This document shows positions 1-8,391 of a stretch of 64,000 nucleotides of DNA, piece after piece; positions within the stretch are counted from its first letter, which is position 1, and each line of letters opens with the position of its first letter. The stretch spans positions 682,001 to 746,000 of the forward strand of contig JADKDV010000004.1 of assembly GCA_016718315.1 (NCBI GenBank). Reading direction: 5' to 3'. The stretch is from Candidatus Obscuribacter sp. (GTDB lineage: Bacteria > Cyanobacteriota > Vampirovibrionia > Obscuribacterales > Obscuribacteraceae). A program made the position numbers and the translations under genes. The notes below the pieces were generated by a model. It was not told the origin of the DNA. It did not search any database and saw only the letters and a program-made list of their open reading frames with translations.

Positions 1-1687
1 GATTTAAGCCTAAATAGCTAAAACCAGCTAGCTCAAGCAAAGTGCGATCGTTGTCGTTTTTGTTGAGCAAAAAGTTTAAGTCATCGAGTGCGACTTGATA
101 GTTGCGCAGACAAAAATTGGCAGTACCTCTGAGGCGACGACTGTCATCATCTGATGGATTGCTCTCAATAGCTCTGGTGGCTGCTTTGACTGTATCTTTG
201 TAATTGCCAGCGCCCATGTATATTTTGGCATGCAGGGCATGTATTGAGCTAGCTTTGGGATTTTTGGCGGCAAATTTTTCGAGGTCATCGATTGATGCTT
301 GATAATTGCCGCGCGTGGCATTGACAGTGCCTCGCACCAGATAGATCCAGCTGCCATCATAGCCGTGTGCTGTCAGTGTGTTGACGTCTTTAAAGACGCG
401 CTCATTGAGTCCTAATTCTATTAGTGGCAGTAATCTCTCGGCTAGCTGTTCATCAGTTTCTTCGCCCGCCTTTAGACCTTTGTCGTAGTCTTCCAGACTT
501 TCTTTAAACTTCTTTTGTCCCGACAAAAAGCGCGCTCTGCCAAGATAATACTGACTTCCTTCATCGCCATATTTGACTGCCATATCAAATGCCACTTTTG
601 CTTCGTCAAAGCGGTTGTAAGCCGCCAGACAAGTGGCTCGTAGTAGCTGTGATGGTGCGTCTTCTGGTTTGAGCTGGCAGGCTCTTTCGGCTTTAGCCAG
701 TATCGCATCAAACTGCCCACTGAGAGCCAGCACAGCGGCCTCACCGCGGAAGACTTTGTAATTATCTGGTGCTAGTTCTTCCAGTACTTTATAGTCTACC
801 AGGGCTTCGTTATAACGTTTGAGCTTAAACAGCAGCTCTGCTCTAAACAAGCGTAATTTGACAGCTTTTGGGGCGGCATTGACAGCAGCTTCCAGCTCTT
901 TTAAGCCGACTTCGTTTTTATTGGTAGCCAGCTTGCAGATAGCCAAATGATAGAGGGCATCAGCATTACCTGGCTCCAGGGTGAGAGCTTTTTGATAGTA
1001 GTTGGCTGCTTCGGCAAATTTTTCTTGATAGCCAGCGCAATTGCCCCGAGCAATCCAGGCTTCGGCTGTGGCTCCTGGTTTTTCGCAAAGTTGGGCTAAG
1101 AGTTGTTCGGCTTCTTTAAATCGCTTTAGCTCCCCATAGCTAGCCGCCATCATGAGTGCCAGATTTTGGTCCATGCTATAGCCCAGAGTCAGGGCTTTTT
1201 TAGCAACAGTGAGGCATTTTTCGTAGGCATCTGTGTGATAGTAGCAAAAGGTCAAAAGCACCAGTGGGAAGTTGTCCTGCGGGTAGCCCTCGATAGCTAT
1301 TTGCAGGTCGTCAATGGCTGCTTTGTATTGTGATTGCTCATAAAGGCAAGCACCGCGGACGAGCGCTACGCGTGGGCTGTCAGGCGAAATCGCCTTAGCC
1401 CGGTCAAAATCAGCCAGTGCCAGCTCGTTTTTTTTGAGTTTGGCATAAGCAATACCGCGCCTGACCAGCGCGTCTATGTCTTTGGGATTGGCGCCCAGAT
1501 ATAGAGTCAACTGGTCAATGGACTGCTGGTAATCGCCACGGTCAAAGGCGTCAATTGAGTCTTTAAGTGGGTTGTCTAGACTGGGCACGCTCAAGATGCC
1601 AGTAGCTCCTGCTGGCATCCCTGTGGTCAGGGCTGGCGCGAGCAAGCCTAATGCGCATACTAGACTGAGAGTGCGGGCCAGGAGCAT
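1..1687 (-). CDS. Secreted TPR-repeat protein, C-terminus beyond the window
   Basis: An open minus-strand frame runs from an ATG at 1687 to the left edge with no stop, so the protein is at least 562 residues and incomplete. It opens with a hydrophobic signal peptide (MLLARTLSLVCALGLL, then an Ala-rich cleavage region). The rest is successive 34-residue TPR units with the usual small and aromatic positions, for example around DIDALVRRGIAYAKLKKNEL, GNADALYHLAICKLATNKNE and SIHALHAKIYMGAGNYKDT. TPR arrays are protein-protein scaffolds; with the signal peptide this one should act in the periplasm or at the envelope. No catalytic domain is visible in the part present. It lies 82 bases downstream of the protease gene on the same strand and could be co-transcribed with it. 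Its partner cannot be told from sequence. Confidence 0.85.
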   Translation of the reverse strand, partial: MLLARTLSLVCALGLLAPALTTGMPAGATGILSVPSLDNPLKDSIDAFDRGDYQQSIDQLTLYLGANPKDIDALVRRGIAYAKLKKNELALADFDRAKAISPDSPRVALVRGACLYEQSQYKAAIDDLQIAIEGYPQDNFPLVLLTFCYYHTDAYEKCLTVAKKALTLGYSMDQNLALMMAASYGELKRFKEAEQLLAQLCEKPGATAEAWIARGNCAGYQEKFAEAANYYQKALTLEPGNADALYHLAICKLATNKNEVGLKELEAAVNAAPKAVKLRLFRAELLFKLKRYNEALVDYKVLEELAPDNYKVFRGEAAVLALSGQFDAILAKAERACQLKPEDAPSQLLRATCLAAYNRFDEAKVAFDMAVKYGDEGSQYYLGRARFLSGQKKFKESLEDYDKGLKAGEETDEQLAERLLPLIELGLNERVFKDVNTLTAHGYDGSWIYLVRGTVNATRGNYQASIDDLEKFAAKNPKASSIHALHAKIYMGAGNYKDTVKAATRAIESNPSDDDSRRLRGTANFCLRNYQVALDDLNFLLNKNDNDRTLLELAGFSYLGLN

Positions 1688-1769
1688 ATGTACCTGCTTG
1701 CAACTATCGACACGATTTGCTACAGGCAAAATTGTCCCACATAATCGCTGAACAAAGCCCAGCCGCAGA

Positions 1770-2684
1770 TTAATCGGTGAGGTCTTTGATGTCTTTTTGG
1801 GTGACTGGGGTCATCAGTCCAGTTACACGTTCATCTGCCATATCGACCAGACCGATAAAGCGTCTGGTATCTCTGGATGGCGCTTTGGCTGGAGTGTCGT
1901 TGCCATTTGCCGCAGTATTGTCGAGGGCGTAGACAGGCGCTCCTGAGTAGCCTGGTGTGGCTCTTGTTGTCAAAATGTCCATGACTCTGTTGGGGTCATC
2001 TCCAGGCGGCAGCGGATCAGCTCTCAGCTCACGTACTGCTCGTCCTCGGGTGGTTTGACCGCGAGCAGTGCCCTCGGATGTATAAAAGGTGCCTGTACCG
2101 TAAGGTTGACCAAAGGTTACTATGGCGTCGTCTGGTTTTAGTTTGTGCTCCTGATCAACTGCCTCAGCTGGTTTGCAAATTTTGTTAGTGTCCTTGCCTG
2201 TTTGTATCTCTATTACAGCGAGGTCTTTGGCTGGGTTGGCACGGTACATTTTTGCATCGTATTTGGTGCCGTCCTCGGTCACTACTTTGATGTCATCTAT
2301 GCCGTATTTACGCATTGTGTCATCGGAGACAACATGATTGTCAGTCATTATTTTGCAGGAGTCCGCCTCCTTTTTGACCATCACGCCGGTCCCACCCCCC
2401 AGCTTGTTACCTTTGCTATTTAGCTCAAAGTGCACTGTCGATGGACGCATCTCTTTGTAGAGTGAGAGCACATCGATATTGTTGCCAGAGTCTTTGCCAA
2501 AATCTTTATAGCTACAGCCGATGTCCATCTGACCGGCTTCTAGCACCATCAATTGCTTATTACCTGGCTGCGGCTGGCATTCTCTGCCGCCCAGGTCTCG
2601 TGCTTTGTCAGCAACCTGGCGCTCAAGTGTTACTTCGTCTGCAGGCCTGGACCTGCCTGTACTGTTGTCTTGTACTTCTGCCAT
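1770..2684 (-). CDS. Trypsin-like (HtrA/S1-type) serine protease
   Basis: The 304-residue protein has a chymotrypsin/HtrA-like core. His117 sits in TDNHVVS, Asp154 in AKDLAVIEI, and the nucleophile Ser247 in GYSGAPVY, the usual GNSGGP site with Tyr and Ala substitutions. The stretch GGGTGVMV before the His is the typical start of the first beta-barrel. No PDZ domain follows, so it is shorter than DegP/DegQ. No signal peptide or membrane segment is seen at the N-terminus, which is polar and charged, so a cytoplasmic location or unusual export is possible. There is no clear N-terminal domain in residues 1-85. It is divergent from the ATPase gene at 2901, with about 216 bases between them. The protease fold is well supported; the substrate is unknown. 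Confidence 0.8.
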   Translation of the reverse strand: MAEVQDNSTGRSRPADEVTLERQVADKARDLGGRECQPQPGNKQLMVLEAGQMDIGCSYKDFGKDSGNNIDVLSLYKEMRPSTVHFELNSKGNKLGGGTGVMVKKEADSCKIMTDNHVVSDDTMRKYGIDDIKVVTEDGTKYDAKMYRANPAKDLAVIEIQTGKDTNKICKPAEAVDQEHKLKPDDAIVTFGQPYGTGTFYTSEGTARGQTTRGRAVRELRADPLPPGDDPNRVMDILTTRATPGYSGAPVYALDNTAANGNDTPAKAPSRDTRRFIGLVDMADERVTGLMTPVTQKDIKDLTD

Positions 2685-2900
2685 GACTATCTCTGGTGGT
2701 GGGTGGATTGTCGGGGATTGCGCGATGCGACTTTATGGCAATGGGTACCATATGACAGGGTAACAGGCACTGAGCGTGGCGCAAGTGAAATCTCTCAATC
2801 AGGGTGGTGGATATACGGTAGAGTGTGAGCAATTGTCGGCGTGATAGATCGGATAAGATAGTCGGTATTAGTGACAGCAAAGCGATAAGTTGGTTAGTGG

Positions 2901-4064
2901 ATGCGCATCAGTCGATTGCAAGTGAGCGGGTACCGCTCGATACGTCATATCGATCTCGATTTAAAACCAGTCAATGTCATTGCCGGAGCCAATGGCACTG
3001 GTAAGAGTAATCTATACAAAGCGCTCTATCTGGTCTGGTGTGCGGCAAATGGTCAGCTGGCGACAGTCATCTCGCAGGAGGGCGGCATGTCATCCGCTCT
3101 CTGGGCGGGCACTCGCAGCAAAATTGACGACCCCAGATTTAAAATCGCAATCACACTGGATGATCTCTCATACAGTATCGCTTGTGGGCGGGTGCCATAT
3201 AGCGATAGGCATTTTAAAAATCCTGACTTTGATTGTAGTGATAGCACTGGCAGACCATGGTTTGCAAATGATCCTGACATCAAACTAGAAGATGTAAGCA
3301 CTGATTACCGTGGCAAAAAGATTGCTTTGATGAAGCGCAAAAGGGGCAGTATCTCTGCTCGTAATATGGACGGTCGCTCTGTCGAATACCCGCTGGCCGT
3401 CTCATCTTGTGAGTCTGTTTTATCTGGTCTTAGAGAGCCCCATTTGTTTCCTGATTTGTCTGTACTACGTCAAGAAATTTTGACCTGGCGTTTTTATCAC
3501 CACTTCCGCACTGATTTATCATCTCCTTTGAGGCGCGAGCAAATCCCTGTATATACGCCAATTTTGAGTCACGATGGTAGCGATCTGGCCTCGGCTTTAG
3601 CGACCATCATTGCCGTGGATGGTCCTGGACCGCTTTCGAGATCTCTTGATCGCGCCTTCCCTGGAGCAAACCTGTCTATCAATATGGAGCCTGAGAGTGT
3701 ATCGATGGGACTTACTATGCCTGGCTTTTACAGGCAGTTTAGCGGGCGTGAGTTGTCCGATGGTACATTGCAGTATCTCTGTTTATTGGCTGCTCTGCTA
3801 ACACCAAGACCTCCCAATCTAATGGTACTAAACGAGCCTGAGACAAGCATCCATCCCGATCTGTACACGCCACTTGCTGAGCTTATCGTAGAGGCGTCCA
3901 AGCGCAGTCAGCTCATCGTCACCACTCACGCGCGGGAGCTAGCTAGCAAAATAGAGACCCTCAGCAATACTAAGATGATTGAGCTGTCAAAAATCGAAGG
4001 CGAAACCAGAGTCGTGGGAGCCAAGCTGGTAGAAGATTACGATGATGAAGAAGATGAAGAGTGA
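2901..4064 (+). CDS. RecF/SMC-like AAA ATPase, first of a tandem pair
   Basis: This 387-residue protein has a complete ABC-type (RecF/Rad50/SMC-like) ATPase head. Walker A is GANGTGKS at residues 29-36. A signature-like region is SGRELSDGTLQYLCLLAALL, Walker B is LMVLNEPE followed by the D-loop region TSIHPDL, and the H-loop is IVTTHARE. The region between has no long coiled coil and no TOPRIM or nuclease domain, so it resembles the stand-alone predicted ATPases of the COG4637/AAA_21 type rather than OLD nucleases. It ends in a very acidic tail (DYDDEEDEE). The next gene, 42 bases downstream, is a full-length paralogue with the same motifs and a similar acidic tail, so the pair may form a heteromeric ATPase. 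Function is unknown; such ATPases occur in DNA repair and in phage defence. Confidence 0.8.
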   Translation: MRISRLQVSGYRSIRHIDLDLKPVNVIAGANGTGKSNLYKALYLVWCAANGQLATVISQEGGMSSALWAGTRSKIDDPRFKIAITLDDLSYSIACGRVPYSDRHFKNPDFDCSDSTGRPWFANDPDIKLEDVSTDYRGKKIALMKRKRGSISARNMDGRSVEYPLAVSSCESVLSGLREPHLFPDLSVLRQEILTWRFYHHFRTDLSSPLRREQIPVYTPILSHDGSDLASALATIIAVDGPGPLSRSLDRAFPGANLSINMEPESVSMGLTMPGFYRQFSGRELSDGTLQYLCLLAALLTPRPPNLMVLNEPETSIHPDLYTPLAELIVEASKRSQLIVTTHARELASKIETLSNTKMIELSKIEGETRVVGAKLVEDYDDEEDEE

Positions 4065-4106
4065 TTATGCAGATCAATGAAGTTGAAGTGAGTGAGGTTG
4101 TAGTCT

Positions 4107-5240
4107 GTGGCAATCACTGATTTTAAAATCGGCGGCTACAGATCCATCCGTGATGTCTGGCTCAAGCTGCACCCGATAAATGTCATCGTCGGTCCCAACG
4201 GCTCCGGCAAAAGTAATATGTACCGAGCTATGTATCTGGTCTCTTGCGCTGCCACTGGGCGACTGGCCGCTGCACTAGCTGAGGAGGGTGGCCTCGCCTC
4301 CGCTCTCTGGGCTGGTAAGTGGAGTAAAGGTGATAAGTATCCGCACTTTGTGTCATTGTCTGTGCGCACAAAGAGCTATGAATACAACTTGGTTTGTGGC
4401 ATGGCAGGCAAAGAGGTTTTAGGGGAGTTTTTTAAGAGGGATCCGGAGATAAAGCGGGAGCAGATATTTAAGCTCGGCGAAGGAAAAAAGAGTAAGATAC
4501 TAAGCAGGGGGAGAGGTTCGGTCACCGCCCGTGATGCTCATGGTAAAGAAGTAGTGTATACAGCTCGAGTCTCAGACAACGAGTCTGTGCTGGCTGGACT
4601 GCGAGATCCAGTTAATTTTCCCGAATTGTATGCTGTGCGCGAAGAAATACTGGGTTGGCGTTTTTATCATCACTTTCGCACTGATATGCATTCCCCCTTA
4701 AGGCTGCCGCAAGTGGGTGTGATGACGTCGTATCTCAGTCATGATGCTCACGACCTGGCGGCGACACTGGCAACAATCATCGAGTTTGGCGATGCTGAGA
4801 TGTTCTTTGGTGCATTAGACGAAGCCTTTCCTGGGGCACGTCTCGAAATCGTACAGACTCCGGCTGGTTTGCGTATAAAATTTACCCAAGAAGGTATCAA
4901 TCGTCCGCTGGATGGTACGGAGCTATCTGACGGCACTTTGCAGTATCTGTGTCTACTCGCCTCTCTGCTAAGTCTGTCTGCACCGCCGGTGATCGTTTTG
5001 AATGAACCCGAGACAAGTTTGCATCCAAACTTGATTAAGCCTCTGGCTCAGCTAATTGTGCGCTGCTCTGCTGATAGTCAAATATGGTTGACCACACACT
5101 CCCGTGAGCTGGCTGACGGAATCATGGACTTGAGTGGTTATGAGCCATTTGAGCTGCACAAAGTCGATGGCGAGACGCGGCTTGTTGGCACCGGACTTGG
5201 TGGCTACCGCGAGAGTGATGAGGAAGAGGCGGATTTATAG
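4107..5240 (+). CDS. RecF/SMC-like AAA ATPase, second of a tandem pair
   Basis: A paralogue (377 residues) of the preceding gene, starting with GTG. Walker A is GPNGSGKS at residues 29-36; the signature region is DGTELSDGTLQYLCLLASLL; Walker B is VIVLNEPE with TSLHPNL after it; the H-loop is WLTTHSRE. Several stretches between the motifs are shared with the first copy, notably WRFYHHFRTDM.SPLR and the YLSHD.HDLA..LATII segment, so the pair came from gene duplication. The C-terminus is again acidic (ESDEEEADL). It is on the same strand 42 bases after its partner, with no terminator seen between, so co-transcription is likely. No nuclease, TOPRIM or membrane domain is present. Nothing on either side names a substrate. 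Confidence 0.8.
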   Translation: MAITDFKIGGYRSIRDVWLKLHPINVIVGPNGSGKSNMYRAMYLVSCAATGRLAAALAEEGGLASALWAGKWSKGDKYPHFVSLSVRTKSYEYNLVCGMAGKEVLGEFFKRDPEIKREQIFKLGEGKKSKILSRGRGSVTARDAHGKEVVYTARVSDNESVLAGLRDPVNFPELYAVREEILGWRFYHHFRTDMHSPLRLPQVGVMTSYLSHDAHDLAATLATIIEFGDAEMFFGALDEAFPGARLEIVQTPAGLRIKFTQEGINRPLDGTELSDGTLQYLCLLASLLSLSAPPVIVLNEPETSLHPNLIKPLAQLIVRCSADSQIWLTTHSRELADGIMDLSGYEPFELHKVDGETRLVGTGLGGYRESDEEEADL

Positions 5241-5620
5241 GGGCTTGATAGAGTGATTGATATGCCTCCATCACACTGCTGCCTACAGCTGATCAGTACC
5301 TGTGTGATACTTGGTGGCCGCTGCTTGTAGTCGCCATATCAGCTGGGCGCCAACAGCAGAGCGCCACCATAAGAGCAATTCGTTGATTGAAATAATGTGC
5401 TTGATATAGTTTTGCCATAACTCGTCCGTATGTTTGCAATGGCAGATTTTGAAAAACTGTAAGGTATAGATTTGCCAGGCACTCTATACCACTGAGCGAC
5501 TGTGTATCAATGAGCCGATATTAACTGTCCCGCTCAGGTTCTAAGCAGTCACGTCTACTAGTACGTCCTTATGGCTATTAGTAAGGCTTTTGCACGCAAT
5601 AAATTCTTGTTTACTTTGCC
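5241..5620. other. Intergenic region, no feature recognised
   Basis: About 380 bases between the second ATPase and the Ser-rich reading frame. I see no convincing open frame, intrinsic terminator, promoter pair or repeat here. Confidence 0.5.
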
Positions 5621-6286
5621 ATGTCCTCTAGTGCACACTCCCACCATTGCGCTACAAACGACGCACAACTTAGCTCACCCCCTGAGAGCTTTGGACAGCA
5701 AGATCAGTCCGAATCTCTAAGTGCTAGACTCAACCAGGAGGTGTTTTGCCCGGGCCGGCACCTTGGACCGTCACATGACCAACCTCCATCAGCCGCAGAT
5801 AACGCCGTTTTGCCAACCTAGCACTTCTCAGACTCCAGTAGCACAAATGCTAATAGCGACTCGCACAATGTGTCGAGTACTGATAACAGAGTCAGCTCGA
5901 GCAATGATAATGCCAACACAATTGGTGATACTACCAGTAGCGTCACTAGCTCCCAGCCCATCGATATCAACATAACTTTTAATCCAAGCATTACTAATAC
6001 TCTTGATTCAAGCCATGATCATCAGGATGATAGATCCGACTCACGTGACGGCACTGATCAATCGCAACAACCTGAGGTGTCCTCGGAGTTATCGGATAGG
6101 CAATTTACTCAGGCTATGATTGAGTCTCTGATACGTTTTGAGAGTATGCTCACCCAACAAATGATGCTCTTTGAGCAGCAGATGATGATACGCAATCCAT
6201 ACCAAAACAACAATATCGATGCCTGGTTTGGTAATCCTCGACCGACACAAGTGGTTGTAATACAGATGCCTGAAACAGGCCAATGA
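5621..6286 (+). pseudogene. Ser/Asn/Gln-rich hydrophilic ORF interrupted by an in-frame amber stop
   Basis: Two open stretches, 5621-5821 (66 codons) and 5822-6286, lie in the same frame and are separated only by one TAG at 5819-5821. The sequence after the stop keeps the same low-complexity Ser/Asn/Asp/His/Gln character before the next ATG at 5870, so the two pieces look like one gene of about 221 codons broken by a nonsense codon. Translation could otherwise restart at 5870 and give 138 residues. The C-terminal part has a Gln/Met-rich helical segment (LTQQMMLFEQQMM). There is no signal peptide and no known domain. A strong AGGAGGTG at about 5737-5744 lies inside the frame without a well-placed start. 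The ORF could also be chance open frame in biased sequence; no function is proposed. Confidence 0.35.
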
Positions 6287-6475
6287 GATGTTTTAACTAT
6301 GTAAGAAAATCGCGCTGAGTTAGATCGATGTTTATAGCTTCCAGCACAGCTTGGCCATGGTGCGTAAATCCGCCTCTTTTGGGGCTGGCTATGAGGGGTA
6401 ATATTTGACATGCATGGCCGTCTAGAGAAACACCTATTCTAAAATGCCTATCAGTCCCAATTTGGTAAAGACATT

Positions 6476-7012
6476 TTGAAGTATCGACGTCTATCTATAG
6501 TCTTAATAGTCGTTTTGTTGAGTTTAGGCCTTACTTGGTGCACTGCATTTCAATTTCCACCAAGTCTCTTGCCGCCCGCTAGTTATGAAGTCAGCCAAGC
6601 AGTTCTGGGCAAGGAGAATGAACTTAAGCAGCTAGTTCCTAAGTATGAAGAAGATGTAAAAGCTTATTTGAAGACGTCACAGAATAAAAATCTTGTTTAT
6701 GTCAAGGTCGGCGGTGATTACATCAGACGTTTTGACTCAATCGTAGGTGATGATCTAACACCAGAAGATTTGGCCAACTTAGCTATTTGGGCTGAGCCAA
6801 AAGCTTTAAATCCAGAAGCTTTAGAACCAGAACGTTTAAAACCAGAAGGTGATATCTATCAAATTGTTTTCTATCGAACTATAGCGCTATTGGGTCAAAA
6901 AAAAGGAATTCGCGAGCGCTACGCTCTTTGGAGGGTTCGACAATATGTGGTTTTGAGCGGAGATTTTGATGGTGCTCCAGGTGAGGCCTTGATGGATGCA
7001 GCGAGCCAATAA
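6476..7012 (+). CDS. Membrane-anchored or secreted protein with three pentapeptide repeats
   Basis: Starts at TTG (6476) and gives 178 residues. The N-terminus is a charged MKYRR followed by a hydrophobic stretch (LSIVLIVVLLSLGL), either an uncleaved anchor or a signal peptide; the nearby Cys (LTWC) does not fit a standard lipobox. The middle has three perfect-length 15-base tandem repeats at 6803-6847 encoding A/R-L-N/E/K-P-E, which look like a recent slippage expansion. No known domain is recognised. AT content is a little higher than in the neighbours. It converges on the gene at 7101-8033. The function is unknown. Confidence 0.6.
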   Translation: MKYRRLSIVLIVVLLSLGLTWCTAFQFPPSLLPPASYEVSQAVLGKENELKQLVPKYEEDVKAYLKTSQNKNLVYVKVGGDYIRRFDSIVGDDLTPEDLANLAIWAEPKALNPEALEPERLKPEGDIYQIVFYRTIALLGQKKGIRERYALWRVRQYVVLSGDFDGAPGEALMDAASQ

Positions 7013-7100
7013 TCAAGCAAGCTGTGCTCAGTAGAAATATCTGAAACAAACAATAGTTTTGAAAATGTTATGAACAGGGCACCAGGGTAATCGCCGCTAG

Positions 7101-8033
7101 TTAGTTCTCTTTTGTGGCATCGATTACTTCGGCTGCTCCTCGATCACTGGTGTAATAGATCCTGATTCGCGGATGTCCCTTATAATCCGGACCTACATAC
7201 TTACCGGGCTTCAACGTCCAACCAGTGGGAAGTGATGAAAGACCGCCAGTCCATGTGATATCACCGGAGGCACTCAGGCTGTAGGGATGGAATTGTCCCT
7301 GTTGGCTGGAGAAGCCTTTGTAGGTGTTGCCTCTGATTTCAAGCGTGCCGATGTGAATGTATCTTCCGACTGAAATCTTGTTGCATGTATAGATTCCATC
7401 CGGAGGTGCACCAATCCCTTTCTCCGCGGTTGGCGTAGTTTGAGGGGCCTGATTAGGTGTGGTTTGGTGAGCCTGATTAGGTGGATTTGCCTTTTGGTTG
7501 CCTGGCGCGATCCAGGGACTCGCCGTGCTTATACCAACAGCTGTGTTGCCTGGCGTTGACGCAGGTGGATTGGCTTTGTTAGTAGCTTCGTTAAGTTGCT
7601 CTCTGGTGTACCAAACTCCGACGCCGGCACTATAACCAGAATGAGAGTCTAAGCGTACTTTGACGAGGTCCCCCTTCTCTTCGAGGATAGTGCCGACTTG
7701 GTTGCCAATTTGTACGCGCTTGCTGGATGCTGGTGTACCGGCAGCAGCACCATTATCACCAGTCGCACCAACGGTAGTGCCAGCAGTGCTATTGCCATTG
7801 CCTGCAGCTGCAGCGGCGCCTGTAACCTTATGCTCTTCTTTGTCGTACCATACTCCCACCCCGGCACTATAACCGGTCTGAGAATCCAAGCGTACTTTAA
7901 CCAGCTTGCCGGTGTCTTCGATAACAACACCGGATTGGTTGACACTACCCACGGTGACGCGCTCGCCGGGTTGATAGGACCATGCGGCAGGGATCGCCGC
8001 TAGAGCGACAATAGCAAACACGAATTTTTTCAT
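7101..8033 (-). CDS. Secreted protein with two tandem SH3-like repeats
   Basis: I place the start at ATG 8033, giving 310 residues, because GGAG lies about 8 bases upstream and the protein then begins with a clean signal peptide (MKKFVFAIVALAAIPAAWS). A longer frame from 8066 adds eleven unlikely residues. Two near-identical modules of about 40 residues follow, each with VKVRLDS..GYSAGVGVWY at its core, separated by a Gly/Ala/Thr-rich linker. The small beta-rich repeats look SH3-like, but that is inference. A second Pro/Thr/Gln-rich linker leads to a C-terminal beta domain of about 100 residues beginning near DGIYTCNKISVG. The architecture suggests an exported, flexibly linked binding protein. 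No catalytic motif is visible. Confidence 0.7.
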   Translation of the reverse strand: MKKFVFAIVALAAIPAAWSYQPGERVTVGSVNQSGVVIEDTGKLVKVRLDSQTGYSAGVGVWYDKEEHKVTGAAAAAGNGNSTAGTTVGATGDNGAAAGTPASSKRVQIGNQVGTILEEKGDLVKVRLDSHSGYSAGVGVWYTREQLNEATNKANPPASTPGNTAVGISTASPWIAPGNQKANPPNQAHQTTPNQAPQTTPTAEKGIGAPPDGIYTCNKISVGRYIHIGTLEIRGNTYKGFSSQQGQFHPYSLSASGDITWTGGLSSLPTGWTLKPGKYVGPDYKGHPRIRIYYTSDRGAAEVIDATKEN

Positions 8034-8049
8034 TAAAGATCTCCAGAAG

Positions 8050-8244
8050 CTACCAAATTTTAACATGAACGACTGCCAGCTCTATCCCATCCCGTAAAAG
8101 CTTCGCAGTCAGCAATGGCATCGCAATTTCGCATCGCATCACTAACGAGTTTAAAGGCACTCCCGCTGTTTTGATCCGATTGATGATTGCCGGTATCATT
8201 TCATGACTCAAGTAGGGCACATACACATACAGGTCAACACTCAT
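8050..8244 (-). CDS. Possible small hypothetical protein or gene remnant
   Basis: A 64-codon frame (MSVDLYVYVPYLSH start) ends 16 bases before the start of the secreted repeat protein on the same strand. The composition looks protein-like (alternating hydrophobic and charged residues, no low complexity), but no well-placed Shine-Dalgarno is seen and no family is recognised. It is the only candidate in the 358-base gap between 8034 and 8391. It may be a remnant of a larger gene or not coding at all. Confidence 0.3.
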   Translation of the reverse strand: MSVDLYVYVPYLSHEMIPAIINRIKTAGVPLNSLVMRCEIAMPLLTAKLLRDGIELAVVHVKIW

Positions 8245-8391
8245 GGACTTTACTCTTGCCTTTCGCTAGTTTGTGCACTGGGCGCAGTACGGTTGCTGAA
8301 AGAATATCCCGAAACTAAGAGTCTGGCGAATTTGGATAGTAGACATTTGCTTCAGAGTGGGCAGGATAGAAGGAAGGACATTGCCATCAAT

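Noticed and set aside
5721..5790. Short frame reading RRCFARAGTLDRHMTNLH, like the second half of a C2H2 zinc finger
   Set aside because: No matching Cys-x2-Cys precedes it in this frame, the frame has a stop just upstream, and it overlaps another more consistent frame. It is probably coincidence.
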